From the NCBI RefSeq assembly GCF_014860165.1, contig NZ_JACZKG010000018.1, positions 1 through 64,000 of the forward strand: DNA of 64,000 nt. The letters run 5' to 3'. This DNA is from Devosia sp. GTDB lineage: Bacteria; Pseudomonadota; Alphaproteobacteria; Rhizobiales; Devosiaceae. The notes under the pieces were generated by a model. That model had not been told where the DNA came from. It did no database searches and worked only from the letters and a program-made list of their open reading frames with translations. Shown piece by piece: positions 36,887 through 46,752 of this stretch. Positions within the stretch are counted from its first letter, which is position 1. Each line of letters opens with the position of its first letter. Both the position numbers and the translations under genes were made by a program.

Positions 36887-38262
36887 CACTCGTTCTCCTC
36901 GGGCTCGGGTCTGCCAAGGGTGCTGACATCAGCCTCCTCTTGGTCATCAGTCAGTGCGTCCGGTAGCACAGTGCTCACAGGTGAAGTAAAGAGAAGGGGG
37001 AAAGCTTCCAGTACGATATGTGCATCGCTAGCCAACGGAAGCCTAAGGAATGCGGACTCTCCCGAGAGCATCTCAAGGTACGCAAGGAGCCGTCCTCTCC
37101 ACTGCTTATTCCGCCACCCCTTGCAAATGGATCTTCTGAGCCGATGCTGCTTCTTGGGGTCGTCGTAAGGTATTCCTGCTTCCTCGCTTTCGTATGGTGC
37201 GAAGATCACTCGTGATTTCAGTTTAAAGTGGGGATAGGGCCAAAAGGCCGGCAGAGCCGAGACTCCGTACTGCCAAACATGTCCCTTCGAAACGTTTCGG
37301 AGCATCGACCAACGCCGTTCACCCTGTTTGCCCCACGGTATGCGAGCCGCGATTTTGCTTTGGTCTTTCGACGCATGAAACCCAACCGCGTTTGAATAGG
37401 TGTATTCTAGGAGCCCTCTTTCTCGGCAGTAGGCGTTCCAAGCCTGCCGAAACATTGAGTGCACCATATTGGACGTGTCTTGGCGTTTGAGCCCAAGTGT
37501 CTCAGCACCCTCCTCGACGAAATTCACCAGCGGGAATGTCGTCTTGATATGAAACTTTGCCACGGCGCCAAAGGTCTCTGCCACCGCATCCTCACTTGCG
37601 AAAGTGAAGAAGCCGAAGCCATGCGGCTGGACCGGAAATGGCGACACTTCGCAAGTCCGCCCAATAGCAAATCGATCTACCGCGCCGGTCGCCTCGTAGA
37701 AGCGTATGGAGTCAGGAGCCTCGGCGATGCGGAGCCAGTTTGAGGTTAGTCTCTCTGGTTCTCGCTTGACCGGAATGGCGCCGCGCAACCGAAACGCTTC
37801 CCAATTTGGATTGATCTGTACAGCATCTAGGTCACAGGGAACTTTGCGGCTCTTGAGCGTAGAAAGCAGCTTTTCAAGCCCGGTTCCCCAGCCTCGCACA
37901 AAGTCGACGTACTGGAGGCCGCCAATGCCGAATAGCTTTTTGTAGGGACGCATCCGCAGAGGAATGATGAATTTTGGATCGGGGATCGACTTCACCAAAT
38001 CCATGGCGATTTCGATCTCCTCCTGAACACCCTCCCGGGCGAGCGTTTCGTCGCTACAACACAAAAGCATTTTGATGGCACGGTTTTGAAGCGTGTCGGT
38101 GATGTCTTTACGCCAGCGATCACCACCATCGAGAACTCGAATATCTGCAAAGACTTCGTAGCCAGCTGCTTCGAGGCGCGGCGCAAGCCACAGGGCGAAT
38201 TCGTCGTCTCCCGGTGTGGCCTTGCTGATGAATACTACATCTCTTTTTTCGCTCTCTGTCAT
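36886..38262 (-). CDS. TIR-APAZ effector of a SPARTA (short Argonaute) defence system
   Basis: 458 residues. The N-terminal TIR domain (about 1-135) starts [35 protein letters not shown]. Aligned from memory to MapSPARTA TIR-APAZ (REGVLKELA, Glu77), the catalytic Glu is Glu82 in [11 protein letters not shown]. The rest is the APAZ domain, which stands in for the missing N/PAZ half of Argonaute. In known systems the TIR-APAZ/pAgo dimer uses a guide RNA to sense invading plasmid DNA, then oligomerises and destroys NAD+. The gene is complete and translationally coupled to the truncated pAgo. Its ribosome site is weak (AGGGCC). Confidence 0.88.
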   Translation of the reverse strand: MTESEKRDVVFISKATPGDDEFALWLAPRLEAAGYEVFADIRVLDGGDRWRKDITDTLQNRAIKMLLCCSDETLAREGVQEEIEIAMDLVKSIPDPKFIIPLRMRPYKKLFGIGGLQYVDFVRGWGTGLEKLLSTLKSRKVPCDLDAVQINPNWEAFRLRGAIPVKREPERLTSNWLRIAEAPDSIRFYEATGAVDRFAIGRTCEVSPFPVQPHGFGFFTFASEDAVAETFGAVAKFHIKTTFPLVNFVEEGAETLGLKRQDTSNMVHSMFRQAWNAYCRERGLLEYTYSNAVGFHASKDQSKIAARIPWGKQGERRWSMLRNVSKGHVWQYGVSALPAFWPYPHFKLKSRVIFAPYESEEAGIPYDDPKKQHRLRRSICKGWRNKQWRGRLLAYLEMLSGESAFLRLPLASDAHIVLEAFPLLFTSPVSTVLPDALTDDQEEADVSTLGRPEPEENE

Positions 38263-38360
38263 ATATGGCCCTAATCGCTGACGCTTACGATACCGAGTGC
38301 GCCCACCGAATACATCTACAGTCCAGTAGTTATCCCCTTAAGCGATCTTTAATTTATCGT

Positions 38361-38667
38361 TCAGCGAATAGGGTCGATCGTCACCGATAGCGGTTTGATC
38401 TTGGATGTCGGTATGCGGCGGTTGCCCGATGCTGTCGTTTCGATCAGCCCCAAAGCCTCCATCTTGCCAAGCGTGCGCAGGAGATTCGGCTGCGCCCGCT
38501 TGCTGATGCGCGCGAGGTCGGCCACCCATTGCGAATGTTTAGTGAGAAGGCGGAGCAGCACCTCGGCGGATTCAAAACTGGTCCATGCGGCATCGGCTGG
38601 CGCAGGTTTCGCCACGAGCCACAGCCTTCATCTGCTCCCGCAAGTCCTTGAGCCTTCGACTCTTCAC
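38361..38667 (-). pseudogene. TumA-like (HVO_A0114-type) HTH antitoxin, frameshifted
   Basis: The first frame (GTG at 38667) reads VKSRRLKDLREQMKAVARGE. After a one-base shift near 38610 the second reads KPAPADAAWTSFESAEVLLRLL and the winged-HTH RISKRAQPNLLRTLGKMEALGLIE, ending VTIDPIR. The joined protein would match MarR-like antitoxins that begin with ARGExxPAP and end in a short beta segment. A GTGA overlap couples it to the preceding toxin-like frame. A separate 84-codon gene starting from a GTG at 38615 is the alternative reading. Confidence 0.5.
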
Positions 38668-38840
38668 TTCGCCAATTTCTCACTCCTGTCTTCTACATCG
38701 ACGACGTTCAGCGAAATTCCGTGCGCTCCTATTACGCGCTCGACCTCGTCGAAGAAATCATCCACCAGCTTTTCCGCGCTTCGAAGCTGCAGGGCCGTCC
38801 CAAATCAACTTCCGGTCTACTTGCATTCGCGATTATCAAA
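38664..38840 (-). pseudogene. Relic of a TumE-like toxin
   Basis: One minus-strand frame reads FDNRECK, two stops, then ALQLRSAEKLVDDFFDEVERVIGAHG up to a stop at 38664. TumE/DUF6516 toxins have an RFDNxxGK..HRH core and a C-terminal LxxDFxxDVxR helix in the same order. Stops lie between the two blocks and no intact start was found, so it is dead. Confidence 0.4.
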
Positions 38841-38950
38841 CGCTTGACGCCTCAGCGAGGGTAAACCTCAACGCACAATCGAAAACCTTCACTTCAAACT
38901 GCAGAGGCCTATATCCGTTGAGCAACGAAGCTTGAGGGATTTCACGGAGC

Positions 38951-40600
38951 ATGCCTGTACTAACGCCAGACCTTCTTTTCGCTCATGCGGATTCCCCTAA
39001 ATTTCACGCCACCACAAAGGCTCATGGGCTCTACAGCACGTTCGAGTTTGTGCTGCGCCTATCCCCGCGGGTGCATAGCGCCATCGCGGGGCTCACGCCT
39101 GGTATCACCACCGGAGTGTCGTTTGAACAACTGCAGGCTATGTCCACCTATGTACACGAAACAGTCCATTGGTGGCAGCATATCGGTTCGACCTATGGAT
39201 TCATCCTCGGGCTCAACTACCCGGTTCAAACACACTGCGTTGTCGGGAATCTGAAAAAACTTGTCGTCAAGGCCGGTTTCAAGAAGTCCGTGCTGCAGCA
39301 TTCTGCTCTGCTGAACGCGTTGGGCCCCAAAGGCGTCGATACGCCGGCGGGCATCAGCAACATTATCGTCAACAACCATTTCGACCTCGAAGTCTTCCGC
39401 GCCTACACGCTGGGCCCTCGCTGGGTGGAGCCGATCGTACAGCAACCACTCTTCGAGGCCGTGGGTCACGCACTCAACATGACCTACGGACAAACACTGT
39501 ACGTGCTTGGAACAACAGTCGATCCCACGTTCTCGGCAGTGCCAAATCCCGACCAATGGCAGGAGGGTTTTCGAAAGCTCCGGGCTGACAAGGCGCCCGG
39601 CTATCACTACGAGCAAAGCGTGGAGCTTTGGGAGATCGGCGCCGAGGAAATATTCGAAGGGCAGGCCCGTTTCATCCAGATTCAATATCTATTTCAAGCG
39701 AGCGGAAAAGCGGCGCAATGGAAGGATTTCGCGGACCTTGGCATGCTCGACGGCGTCTATGTGCGGGCGTTTCAATCGTTCCTGAACGGGACGGAGTCCG
39801 AATGGCCGGATCGTATCGACGATCCTTTGGTCGGCCTCTTTTTGCTCATTTGCGACATGGCTATCAATCCGGGCTCGGGGTTCCCATTTCCCGTACAGCC
39901 CTTCTTCGAGAGTTTCATCACGGACGTAAATCCGGGCTCTCGCTTCATGATGCTATGTCGTATTGTCTCCCTGAAGCATCCGGACCTAAAGCGTGCCATT
40001 AAAGAGTATACCCGCGAGGAGTACGAGGCGGTCACAACCATCCTCTCAAAGGCGATGGTCGACCGTCCGCCGCTCGAGAGTGCACAGTTGTTCTCGCAAT
40101 GGTTTGCACCTACCGGGCCGTTGTCGTCGCTTCGCCGGCAGTACGACACTTACCAGTTCCAGCCGATGAACTACGTTATCGGGCATCTCTTTGCTCACTT
40201 TCTGGCGTTCCAGGAAGCCAAGTTTGCCCATCCGGAATTTTTCTGCTGGGCAGGGATGTGGATGGCAGGCGACCAGGTCTCCCAAATCCAAGCTGACCTT
40301 TTCGAAAAACATGGCGCGATCTTCGTCGATAAGGAGGAAGACGACGGTGTCTTTCCCCGCCTGCGACGCGACCATGCGGAGAGCGTCGTCCACAGCACCT
40401 ATCAGAAGTTCTACGACAATACCGTTGGCTATGATCTGGTCGGACAATGGATCAGGCAGCCTGGTCCCTTTAAATACGACCTGTCCTGGCTCTCAGCCAA
40501 TGCAACGAGAGCCGACATGGAAAGATATATGCGCGAAGGTTTTCAGTCCGCGTTCGGACTAGATCCTGCGGACGCGGAAATACTCCCCTCGTCTTCCTGA
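38951..40600 (+). CDS. Uncharacterised large protein with an HExxH metallopeptidase-like motif
   Basis: I do not recognise this 549-residue family. It contains HETVHWWQH at residues 69-77, an HExxH zinc-binding motif in a Trp-rich helix. About 160 residues later EEIFEGQARFIQ follows, which could give the third ligand and the Arg seen in gluzincin-type enzymes. There is no signal peptide or membrane segment, so it is probably cytoplasmic. It lies between SPARTA and a conjugation operon and is convergent with an HEPN-like gene. A defence or toxin role is plausible by position only. Confidence 0.8.
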   Translation: MPVLTPDLLFAHADSPKFHATTKAHGLYSTFEFVLRLSPRVHSAIAGLTPGITTGVSFEQLQAMSTYVHETVHWWQHIGSTYGFILGLNYPVQTHCVVGNLKKLVVKAGFKKSVLQHSALLNALGPKGVDTPAGISNIIVNNHFDLEVFRAYTLGPRWVEPIVQQPLFEAVGHALNMTYGQTLYVLGTTVDPTFSAVPNPDQWQEGFRKLRADKAPGYHYEQSVELWEIGAEEIFEGQARFIQIQYLFQASGKAAQWKDFADLGMLDGVYVRAFQSFLNGTESEWPDRIDDPLVGLFLLICDMAINPGSGFPFPVQPFFESFITDVNPGSRFMMLCRIVSLKHPDLKRAIKEYTREEYEAVTTILSKAMVDRPPLESAQLFSQWFAPTGPLSSLRRQYDTYQFQPMNYVIGHLFAHFLAFQEAKFAHPEFFCWAGMWMAGDQVSQIQADLFEKHGAIFVDKEEDDGVFPRLRRDHAESVVHSTYQKFYDNTVGYDLVGQWIRQPGPFKYDLSWLSANATRADMERYMREGFQSAFGLDPADAEILPSSS

Positions 40601-40738
40601 GAAGATCTCTTGAGAGTAATCGAGGACGGCAAGTCCGATCCGCTGCTGAAGATCTATGCTGCTGCGGTGATCGTAGATCAGGTCGACCTCAACCGGCCAC
40701 CGACTCTGGATGCCAGCTACACCTTCGATGTCCGGCGC

Positions 40739-41923
40739 TCAATAATCCATGTTGGCGTGCATCATGAATTCGTGGCCCCAGCGGTCCAGAAACTTTTCGA
40801 GGTCCGCCTCGGTGCCGCTGATCGCGGCATGGTACTCCTCGATCTGTTCGCGGTCGTAGGATGGGTCGACACCAGCGTCCATGAGGCGATGCGGGCGTTC
40901 AAGTGGACCGGTGGTGAGCAGTTCATCAAGCCCGTCAAATATGGCGCAGACGTCGGCGTGCGCCTCCTGCTCGATCGGAATGAAGGAGAACCGGACGCTG
41001 TTTCCGAACCTGCTGAAATTGGTAGGGATGGCCCCGATGTGGGGGAGGTGGAAGAAGATCGAGCCACCATCGTTTTCGAAACCGCCATGCGCGAACGGAT
41101 TGCGGATGCGTTCCTTGATGTCCCGCATCTTGCCGAGTGGTTCTGCCGAGAGGGACGCGTCCGAAACGATCAGATTGAGCTTCGCGTCCCATTTGCTGCC
41201 GAGGAAATCGAGCAGTTCTCCCTCCGCCAAGGGTTTTCCACTGAACGCCCGCAGAAGGACGAGTCTGTGCTCTAGAAGGCTGAAATACGCATCGACCATC
41301 GCCGTCGAATAATAGAAGCCTTTTTGATTGGCCCGCGTTGATCGATTAAGGTCCAACACCATGTCGCTCATGAACGACTTCGCCGTTTCCTCCGCCGCGA
41401 CTTCTCCTTCCTTCGCCTTTCGCTTTTTGGGCCTCTTCTTCGCCTCCGCATAGGCCTTGTCGGCCATTTCGCGGAAGAACCTATAGCGGCTTTCGAACTC
41501 GCTAAAGCGGTTGGCGATCGACGCCTCACCGAGCGACACCTGGTGCTGCGCGATGGGTGCAAGGAACGTCTCCACGTGCCTCAGGGCAGTCTTCAGTTGA
41601 TTGACGAGCCGCTGCCGGTCCTTCGCCTCACCACCCTCCATGCCTATGGCGAAGCCGAATTTTCGAAGCTCGAGGATGACCGGGAGGCCCTTGAAACTCC
41701 CGTACACGGTCCATCGCACCTTCTCGCCATGTCCTGACCACTCCCATCCCATGACATTCCTCATCATGAACAGCACGAGGTCTGGTACGGGGAAGTCGCT
41801 CTTGTCGGGCTTGGAACTAGCGATGTCGTAACGGGATTGGCCTTCCGGAAACTTCTTGGAGAAGCCGGCAAGAGCCTTCGTCACGCGCAGCTTCATGATT
41901 TCGAACGGATCGCTTGATGACAC
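40739..41923 (-). CDS. Uncharacterised protein with a C-terminal HEPN-like Rx4H motif
   Basis: About 394 residues, family not recognised. Near residue 290 it has MRDIKERIRNPFAHGGF, matching the RNxxAH form of the Rx4-6H motif of HEPN ribonucleases and toxins. The central part is rich in Lys/Arg/Glu (KAYAEAKKRPKKRKAKEGE) and looks like a flexible linker. The start is uncertain: GTG 41923 with AAGAGG was preferred; TTG 41956 and ATG 41896 are possible. It points toward the HExxH gene and ends 138 bases from it. No partner antitoxin is evident. Confidence 0.75.
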   Translation of the reverse strand: MSSSDPFEIMKLRVTKALAGFSKKFPEGQSRYDIASSKPDKSDFPVPDLVLFMMRNVMGWEWSGHGEKVRWTVYGSFKGLPVILELRKFGFAIGMEGGEAKDRQRLVNQLKTALRHVETFLAPIAQHQVSLGEASIANRFSEFESRYRFFREMADKAYAEAKKRPKKRKAKEGEVAAEETAKSFMSDMVLDLNRSTRANQKGFYYSTAMVDAYFSLLEHRLVLLRAFSGKPLAEGELLDFLGSKWDAKLNLIVSDASLSAEPLGKMRDIKERIRNPFAHGGFENDGGSIFFHLPHIGAIPTNFSRFGNSVRFSFIPIEQEAHADVCAIFDGLDELLTTGPLERPHRLMDAGVDPSYDREQIEEYHAAISGTEADLEKFLDRWGHEFMMHANMDY

Positions 41924-42689
41924 GATCGGGGCCTCTTCCGTAGCTTGCTCGTCCAAGGGCTTTTGCGCTGGCGCCAGATTATGTCAGCCTCGCACGCATG
42001 GCCGGAAAGCTTCAAGGTGCGCTTCTCCGATGGGCACTCATCGGGCCCATCCAGGCCAATCGAGGTCGCCGGTTTCCTCATGCGCTCCATTCTTGAATTG
42101 CACTAGGTGTTGCGCAAAACCCCTCATCGCATCCCGCGGACAACCGTAATGAGGTGCATTGCGGCAGATGGCTGAAGACCATAAAAGTCTTTTCAGCAGG
42201 CGCTAAGTCGCGCCTAAAGCAGCCGTTGGGATGCGGCTTCGGGGCGCCTCAAAGCTTCATCAGCTAAACTTGTATCGCTGCGCCACAGCTGACATGCCCA
42301 GCGCGGCGAGCAACGTGCCGGACGAAGGAGACGTTTGGAAGGCCAAGGCTGGCCAGGCCAAGCCCGCCACCCGCCAAGGGCGAGGCTGAGGGCAACTGGC
42401 GAAGGCTCACTACTATGCCACTCGTTGACGTCTGCTTCGCCGCCTGCCCGCTAGACTGGCTTTCCATCGGATGGTCCGGCGATGTCTCCTTTTGGGAATG
42501 CGCGAAGGTTCGCGTAATGACCGTAATGGGGCGCGTTGTCGTCGTAGCGGTTTCACCGTTTCCCTGTAATTCCACGCCAAGCTACGATGACCTCTAGCGG
42601 CTTGTTGCGTCTCGCCCGCTCGTGCCTCTTCTACTTGTCCCCGATCCAGGGCCGCGCGTCGTGCGGGCCCACAGCGGAGTGGGGACGAC
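41924..42689. other. Intergenic region before the trb operon, with tandem hairpins
   Basis: About 770 bases without a supported gene. Two adjacent inverted repeats occur: GCTGAAGAC with GTCTTTTCAGC (42171-42197, one bulge) and AGGCGC with GCGCCT (42198-42215). They could be an oriT-type structure, a terminator pair or remains of an attachment site. In related elements traG and a CopG gene stand before trbB; neither is seen here. Confidence 0.4.
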
Positions 42690-43679
42690 GTGGTGATTTC
42701 TTCAGGACAATCGGCGGCCGTCGAACGCGGAACGCGCATGCTGCGCACCGCGCTAGGTCCGGCCGTCGCTCGGTTCTTGGAAGACCCCACGATCGTCGAG
42801 GTGATGCTCAACCCCGACGGGCGGCTCTGGGTCGACCGGCTGACCGAAGGCCTCGCGGATACCGGCGAGCATCTGACGCCCACCGATGGCGAACGCATCA
42901 TCCGCCTCGTGGCGCATCATGTCGGCGTCGAGGTTCACGCCGGTTCGCCACGAGTTTCCGCGGAGCTGCCGGGAACGGGGGAGCGCTTCGAGGGCCTTTT
43001 ACCGCCGGTCGTGGCGGCTCCCGCCTTCGCCATTCGCAAGCCTGCAGTCGCCGTGTTCACTCTAGGGGACTACGTGGACGCCGGCATCATGTCGGCTGCG
43101 CAGGCCGACGTTCTGCGCCAGGCCGTCACTGGGCGGCAGAACATTCTGGTTGCCGGTGGAACGTCCACCGGCAAAACCACCCTCACCAACGCCCTCCTCG
43201 CTGAGGTCGCCAAGACGGCCGATCGCGTGGTGCTCATCGAAGACACGCGCGAGCTGCAATGCACCGCACCCAACCTGGTGGCGTTGCGGACTAAGGATGG
43301 CGTGATCTCCCTGTCCGATCTCGTGCGCTCGTCGCTGCGGCTTCGACCCGACAGGATTCCGATCGGCGAGGTTCGCGGGCCCGAAGCTCTCGACCTGCTC
43401 AAAGCTTGGTCGACCGGACATCCCGGGGGCATCGGCACCATTCACGCTGGATCCGCCGTGGGTGCCCTTCGGCGCCTCGAGCAGCTCATCCAGGAGGCTG
43501 TCGTCACAGTGCCCCGCGCCCTGATCGCCGAAACCATCGACGTCATCGCCGTGCTCTCCGGCCGCGGGACGGCCCGGCGCCTCGTCGAACTCGCCCATGT
43601 CACCGGGCTCGGGGCCAGCGGCGACTACGAGCTCTCCCCTGCCCTCACGTCCCCCGAACCCACTGGAGCCTCCGTATGA
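42690..43679 (+). CDS. trbB: Conjugal transfer ATPase TrbB (VirB11-like)
   Basis: A 329-residue secretion ATPase with Walker [10 protein letters not shown] near residue 155, a Walker B-type [11 protein letters not shown], the His-box [13 protein letters not shown] and [14 protein letters not shown]. It forms the hexameric cytoplasmic motor of the mating-pair apparatus. It starts at one of two tandem GTG codons (42690 or 42693). It is the first gene of the trbBCDEJKLFGI operon, in which nearly every junction overlaps. Confidence 0.92.
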   Translation: MVISSGQSAAVERGTRMLRTALGPAVARFLEDPTIVEVMLNPDGRLWVDRLTEGLADTGEHLTPTDGERIIRLVAHHVGVEVHAGSPRVSAELPGTGERFEGLLPPVVAAPAFAIRKPAVAVFTLGDYVDAGIMSAAQADVLRQAVTGRQNILVAGGTSTGKTTLTNALLAEVAKTADRVVLIEDTRELQCTAPNLVALRTKDGVISLSDLVRSSLRLRPDRIPIGEVRGPEALDLLKAWSTGHPGGIGTIHAGSAVGALRRLEQLIQEAVVTVPRALIAETIDVIAVLSGRGTARRLVELAHVTGLGASGDYELSPALTSPEPTGASV

Positions 43680-44008
43680 ACCTGACAATCCTCCGCGCCC
43701 GTCCACGGATCGCTGGCACCGCGCTCGCCGCATCGCTCAGCCTCATGGTGACCCAAGCCGCTTATGCCGCCGGATCGTCGATGCCCTGGGAAGAGCCCTT
43801 GCAGCAGGTTCTCGAATCCATCGAGGGGCCCGTCGCCAAGATCATCGCGGTGATCATCATCATCGCCACCGGTCTGACCCTTGCCTTCGGCGACACATCT
43901 GGTGGCTTCCGCCGCCTCATCCAGATCGTCTTCGGTCTCAGCATCGCCTTCGCAGCTTCGAGCTTCTTTCTCTCCTTCTTTTCCTTCGGCGGCGGAGCGC
44001 TGATCTGA
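43676..44008 (+). CDS. trbC: Conjugal transfer pilin TrbC
   Basis: A 110-residue pilin precursor with a signal peptide ending near AAYAAGSSMPWEEPL and two hydrophobic helices (IIAVIIIIATGLTLAFGD and FGLSIAFAASSFFLSFFSFGG). It overlaps TrbB by ATGA. It is the VirB2-type subunit of the conjugative pilus. Confidence 0.92.
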   Translation: MNLTILRARPRIAGTALAASLSLMVTQAAYAAGSSMPWEEPLQQVLESIEGPVAKIIAVIIIIATGLTLAFGDTSGGFRRLIQIVFGLSIAFAASSFFLSFFSFGGGALI

Positions 44009-44271
44009 TGGACGAGCCCGTCCCCGGATTTACTGCCCCCCTCCATCGCGCCCTGACTGAGCCCATCCTACTTGGTGGCGCCCCGCGCGCGGTCGCCATC
44101 CTCAATGGCACGCTGGCGGCCGCGCTCGGCCTCGGCCTGCGGCTTTGGCTCGTCGGCATCGTGCTTTGGGCCATCGGCCATCTGGCCGCCGTCTGGGCGG
44201 CACGGCGCGATCCGCTCTTCGTCGAAGTAGTGCGCCGACACCTGCGCATCCCCGCCAATCTCAATGTCTGA
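44008..44271 (+). CDS. trbD: Conjugal transfer protein TrbD
   Basis: An 87-residue VirB3-like inner-membrane protein. It starts with PGFTAPLHRALTEPILLGGAPR, the typical cytoplasmic N-terminus, followed by two membrane segments. The start overlaps the TrbC stop by one base (TGATG). Confidence 0.9.
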   Translation: MDEPVPGFTAPLHRALTEPILLGGAPRAVAILNGTLAAALGLGLRLWLVGIVLWAIGHLAAVWAARRDPLFVEVVRRHLRIPANLNV

Positions 44272-44280
44272 GGCACCGCG

Positions 44281-46752
44281 ATGATGAACCTCGCAGAATA
44301 TCGCCGCACCGGGGCCCGGCTCGCCGACTATCTTCCTTGGGCCGCTCTCGTCGGCGAGGGTGTCGTCCTCAACAAGGATGGCAGCTTCCAACGCTCGGCC
44401 AGATTCCGCGGCCCGGATCTCGACAGTTCCGTCCCCGCCGAACTGGTCGGCGTCGCCGGCCGTCTCAACAATGCCTTCCGGCGTCTCGGCTCCGGCTGGA
44501 GCATCTTTGTCGAGGCCCAGCGCCACGAGGCGGCGACCTATCCGGGGAGCACCTTCGAAGATGCGGCATCGGCGCTGATCGACGCCGAACGCAAGGCCGA
44601 CTTCGAAGAAGCCGGCTCGCATTTCGAGTCGAGCTACTTCCTCACTATCGTCTATCTGCCGCCGGCAGAGGACACGGCCCGCGCGGAAAGCTGGCTCTAC
44701 GAAGGCCGCGAGCAGAGCGGGGTGAACCCGTGGGAAACCCTCAAAGGCTACGTCGATCGCACCAATCGCGTGCTCGCCCTGCTCGACGGCTTCATGCCCG
44801 AATGCCGCTGGCTCGATGATGCGGAGACGCTGACCTATCTACATTCGACCATCTCGACCCAACGCCATCAGGTCCGCGTCCCCGAGACGCCGATGTATCT
44901 TGATGCGCTGCTGGCCGACCAGCCGCTCGCCGGCGGGCTCGAGCCACGCCTGGGCAACGCCCATCTGCGCGTCCTCACCATTGTCGGTTTTCCCGCGACG
45001 ACCACGCCCGGCATCCTCGATGAACTGAACCGGCTGGCCTTCCCCTATCGCTGGTCGACCCGGGCCATCCTGCTCGACAAGACCGATGCCGCGAGGCTGG
45101 TGACGAAGATCCGCCGCCAGTGGTTCGCCAAGCGCAAGTCCATTGCCGCCATCGTCAAGGAGGTGCTGACCAACGAGGCGTCGGTTCTGGTCGACAGCGA
45201 CGCCGCCAACAAGGCGACCGATGCCGATCTCGCACTGCAGGAACTCGGCGCTGACTATGCCGGCGAGGCGTATGTCACCGCGACGGTCACCGTCTGGGAC
45301 GCAGATCCCCGCGTCGCCGACGAGAAGCTGCGGCTGGTCGAGAAGATCATCCAGGGCCGCGACTTCACCGGCATGGTGGAAACCATCAACGCGGTCGACG
45401 CCTGGCTCGGCACCCTGCCCGGCCACCTCTACGCCAACGTGCGCCAACCACCCATCAGCACGCTCAATCTCGCCCACATGATCCCGCTTTCGGCGGTGTG
45501 GGCGGGGCCGGAACGGGACGAGCATTTCCAGGCACCCCCACTGCTCTATGGCAGGACGGAAGGCTCGACCCCGTTCCGGTTATCCCTTCATGTCGGCGAT
45601 GTCGGCCACACCCTGGTGGTCGGTCCGACCGGCGCCGGAAAGTCCGTGCTCCTGGCCCTCATGGCCTTGCAGTTCCGCCGCTACGACAATGCCCAGATCT
45701 TCGCCTTCGACTTCGGCGGCTCGATCCGCGTCGCCGCCCTCGCCATGGGTGGCGACTGGCACGATCTCGGCGGCGAGCTCACGGATGGCACGGACGCATC
45801 CGTGTCGGTCCAGCCACTCGCCGGTATCGCCCACACACCGGAGCGCGCCTGGGCAGCCGACTGGCTCGTCGCCATCCTGATGCGGGAAGGCGTGACCGTC
45901 ACGCCCGAGGTCAAGGAGCACATCTGGACGGCGCTGACCTCACTCGCCTCGGCGCCACTCGAAGAACGGACCATCACGGGCCTCACCGTGCTGCTCCAAT
46001 CCAATGATCTGAAGCGCGCTCTTCAGCCCTATTGCGTCGGGGGGCCTTATGGCCGCTTGCTCGATGCCGAAGCGGAGGCGCTCGGCCAGGCGCCGGTTCT
46101 GGCCTTCGAGACCGAGGGCCTGCTCGGCACCGGTGCGGCACCGGCCGCCCTCGCCTACCTGTTCCATCGCATTGCTGGACGCCTCGACGGACGGCCGACA
46201 CTGGTCATCGTCGATGAGGGCTGGCTGGCACTCAGTGATCCGGGCTTCTCCAAGCAACTTGCCGAATGGCTGGTCACGCTGCGCAAGAAGAATGCCAGCG
46301 TCATCTTCGCCACCCAATCGCTGGCCCAGCTCGAAAAGAGCACGATTGCGGCGGAGATCATCGACTCCTGCCACACCCGCATCCTGCTGCCGAACGACCG
46401 CGCGATCGAGCCGCAGATCACCGCCATCTATCGGCGCTTCGGTCTCAACGACCGCCAGATCGAGATCATCGCCCGGGCCACGCCCAAGCGGGACTATTAC
46501 GCGCAGTCCCGCCGCGGCAATCGTTTGTTCGAGCTCGGCCTCGGCGACGTGGCGCTCGCGCTCTGCGCGGCGTCCGCCAAGTCCGATCATGCCCGGATCG
46601 AAGAGGTGCTGACCGAACACGGACGCGAGGGCTTTCTCGATGCCTGGCTGCGCGCCCATGGCCTCGTCTGGGCGGCCGATCTCATCCCCGATCTCACCAA
46701 TCTCTCTGCCCCAGCAGCGGCAGCTCACCCCAACACGGAGATTTTCCCATGA
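44281..46752 (+). CDS. trbE: Conjugal transfer ATPase TrbE (VirB4-like)
   Basis: An 823-residue ATPase that starts MMNLAEYRRTGARLADYLPWAAL. It has Walker A VGPTGAGKSVLLA near residue 447, Walker B-type PTLVIVDEGWLAL and the late IFATQSLAQLEKS sensor region. The CagE/VirB4 N-terminal domain fills the first 200 residues. It powers pilus assembly and dislocation. It is full length and in frame. Confidence 0.93.
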   Translation: MMNLAEYRRTGARLADYLPWAALVGEGVVLNKDGSFQRSARFRGPDLDSSVPAELVGVAGRLNNAFRRLGSGWSIFVEAQRHEAATYPGSTFEDAASALIDAERKADFEEAGSHFESSYFLTIVYLPPAEDTARAESWLYEGREQSGVNPWETLKGYVDRTNRVLALLDGFMPECRWLDDAETLTYLHSTISTQRHQVRVPETPMYLDALLADQPLAGGLEPRLGNAHLRVLTIVGFPATTTPGILDELNRLAFPYRWSTRAILLDKTDAARLVTKIRRQWFAKRKSIAAIVKEVLTNEASVLVDSDAANKATDADLALQELGADYAGEAYVTATVTVWDADPRVADEKLRLVEKIIQGRDFTGMVETINAVDAWLGTLPGHLYANVRQPPISTLNLAHMIPLSAVWAGPERDEHFQAPPLLYGRTEGSTPFRLSLHVGDVGHTLVVGPTGAGKSVLLALMALQFRRYDNAQIFAFDFGGSIRVAALAMGGDWHDLGGELTDGTDASVSVQPLAGIAHTPERAWAADWLVAILMREGVTVTPEVKEHIWTALTSLASAPLEERTITGLTVLLQSNDLKRALQPYCVGGPYGRLLDAEAEALGQAPVLAFETEGLLGTGAAPAALAYLFHRIAGRLDGRPTLVIVDEGWLALSDPGFSKQLAEWLVTLRKKNASVIFATQSLAQLEKSTIAAEIIDSCHTRILLPNDRAIEPQITAIYRRFGLNDRQIEIIARATPKRDYYAQSRRGNRLFELGLGDVALALCAASAKSDHARIEEVLTEHGREGFLDAWLRAHGLVWAADLIPDLTNLSAPAAAAHPNTEIFP

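Noticed and set aside
36886..38262. Possible loss of the TIR catalytic Glu, because GGD stands where some TIR proteins have GGE
   Set aside because: Aligning from memory to the MapSPARTA TIR places the catalytic Glu in REGVQEE (Glu82), which is present.
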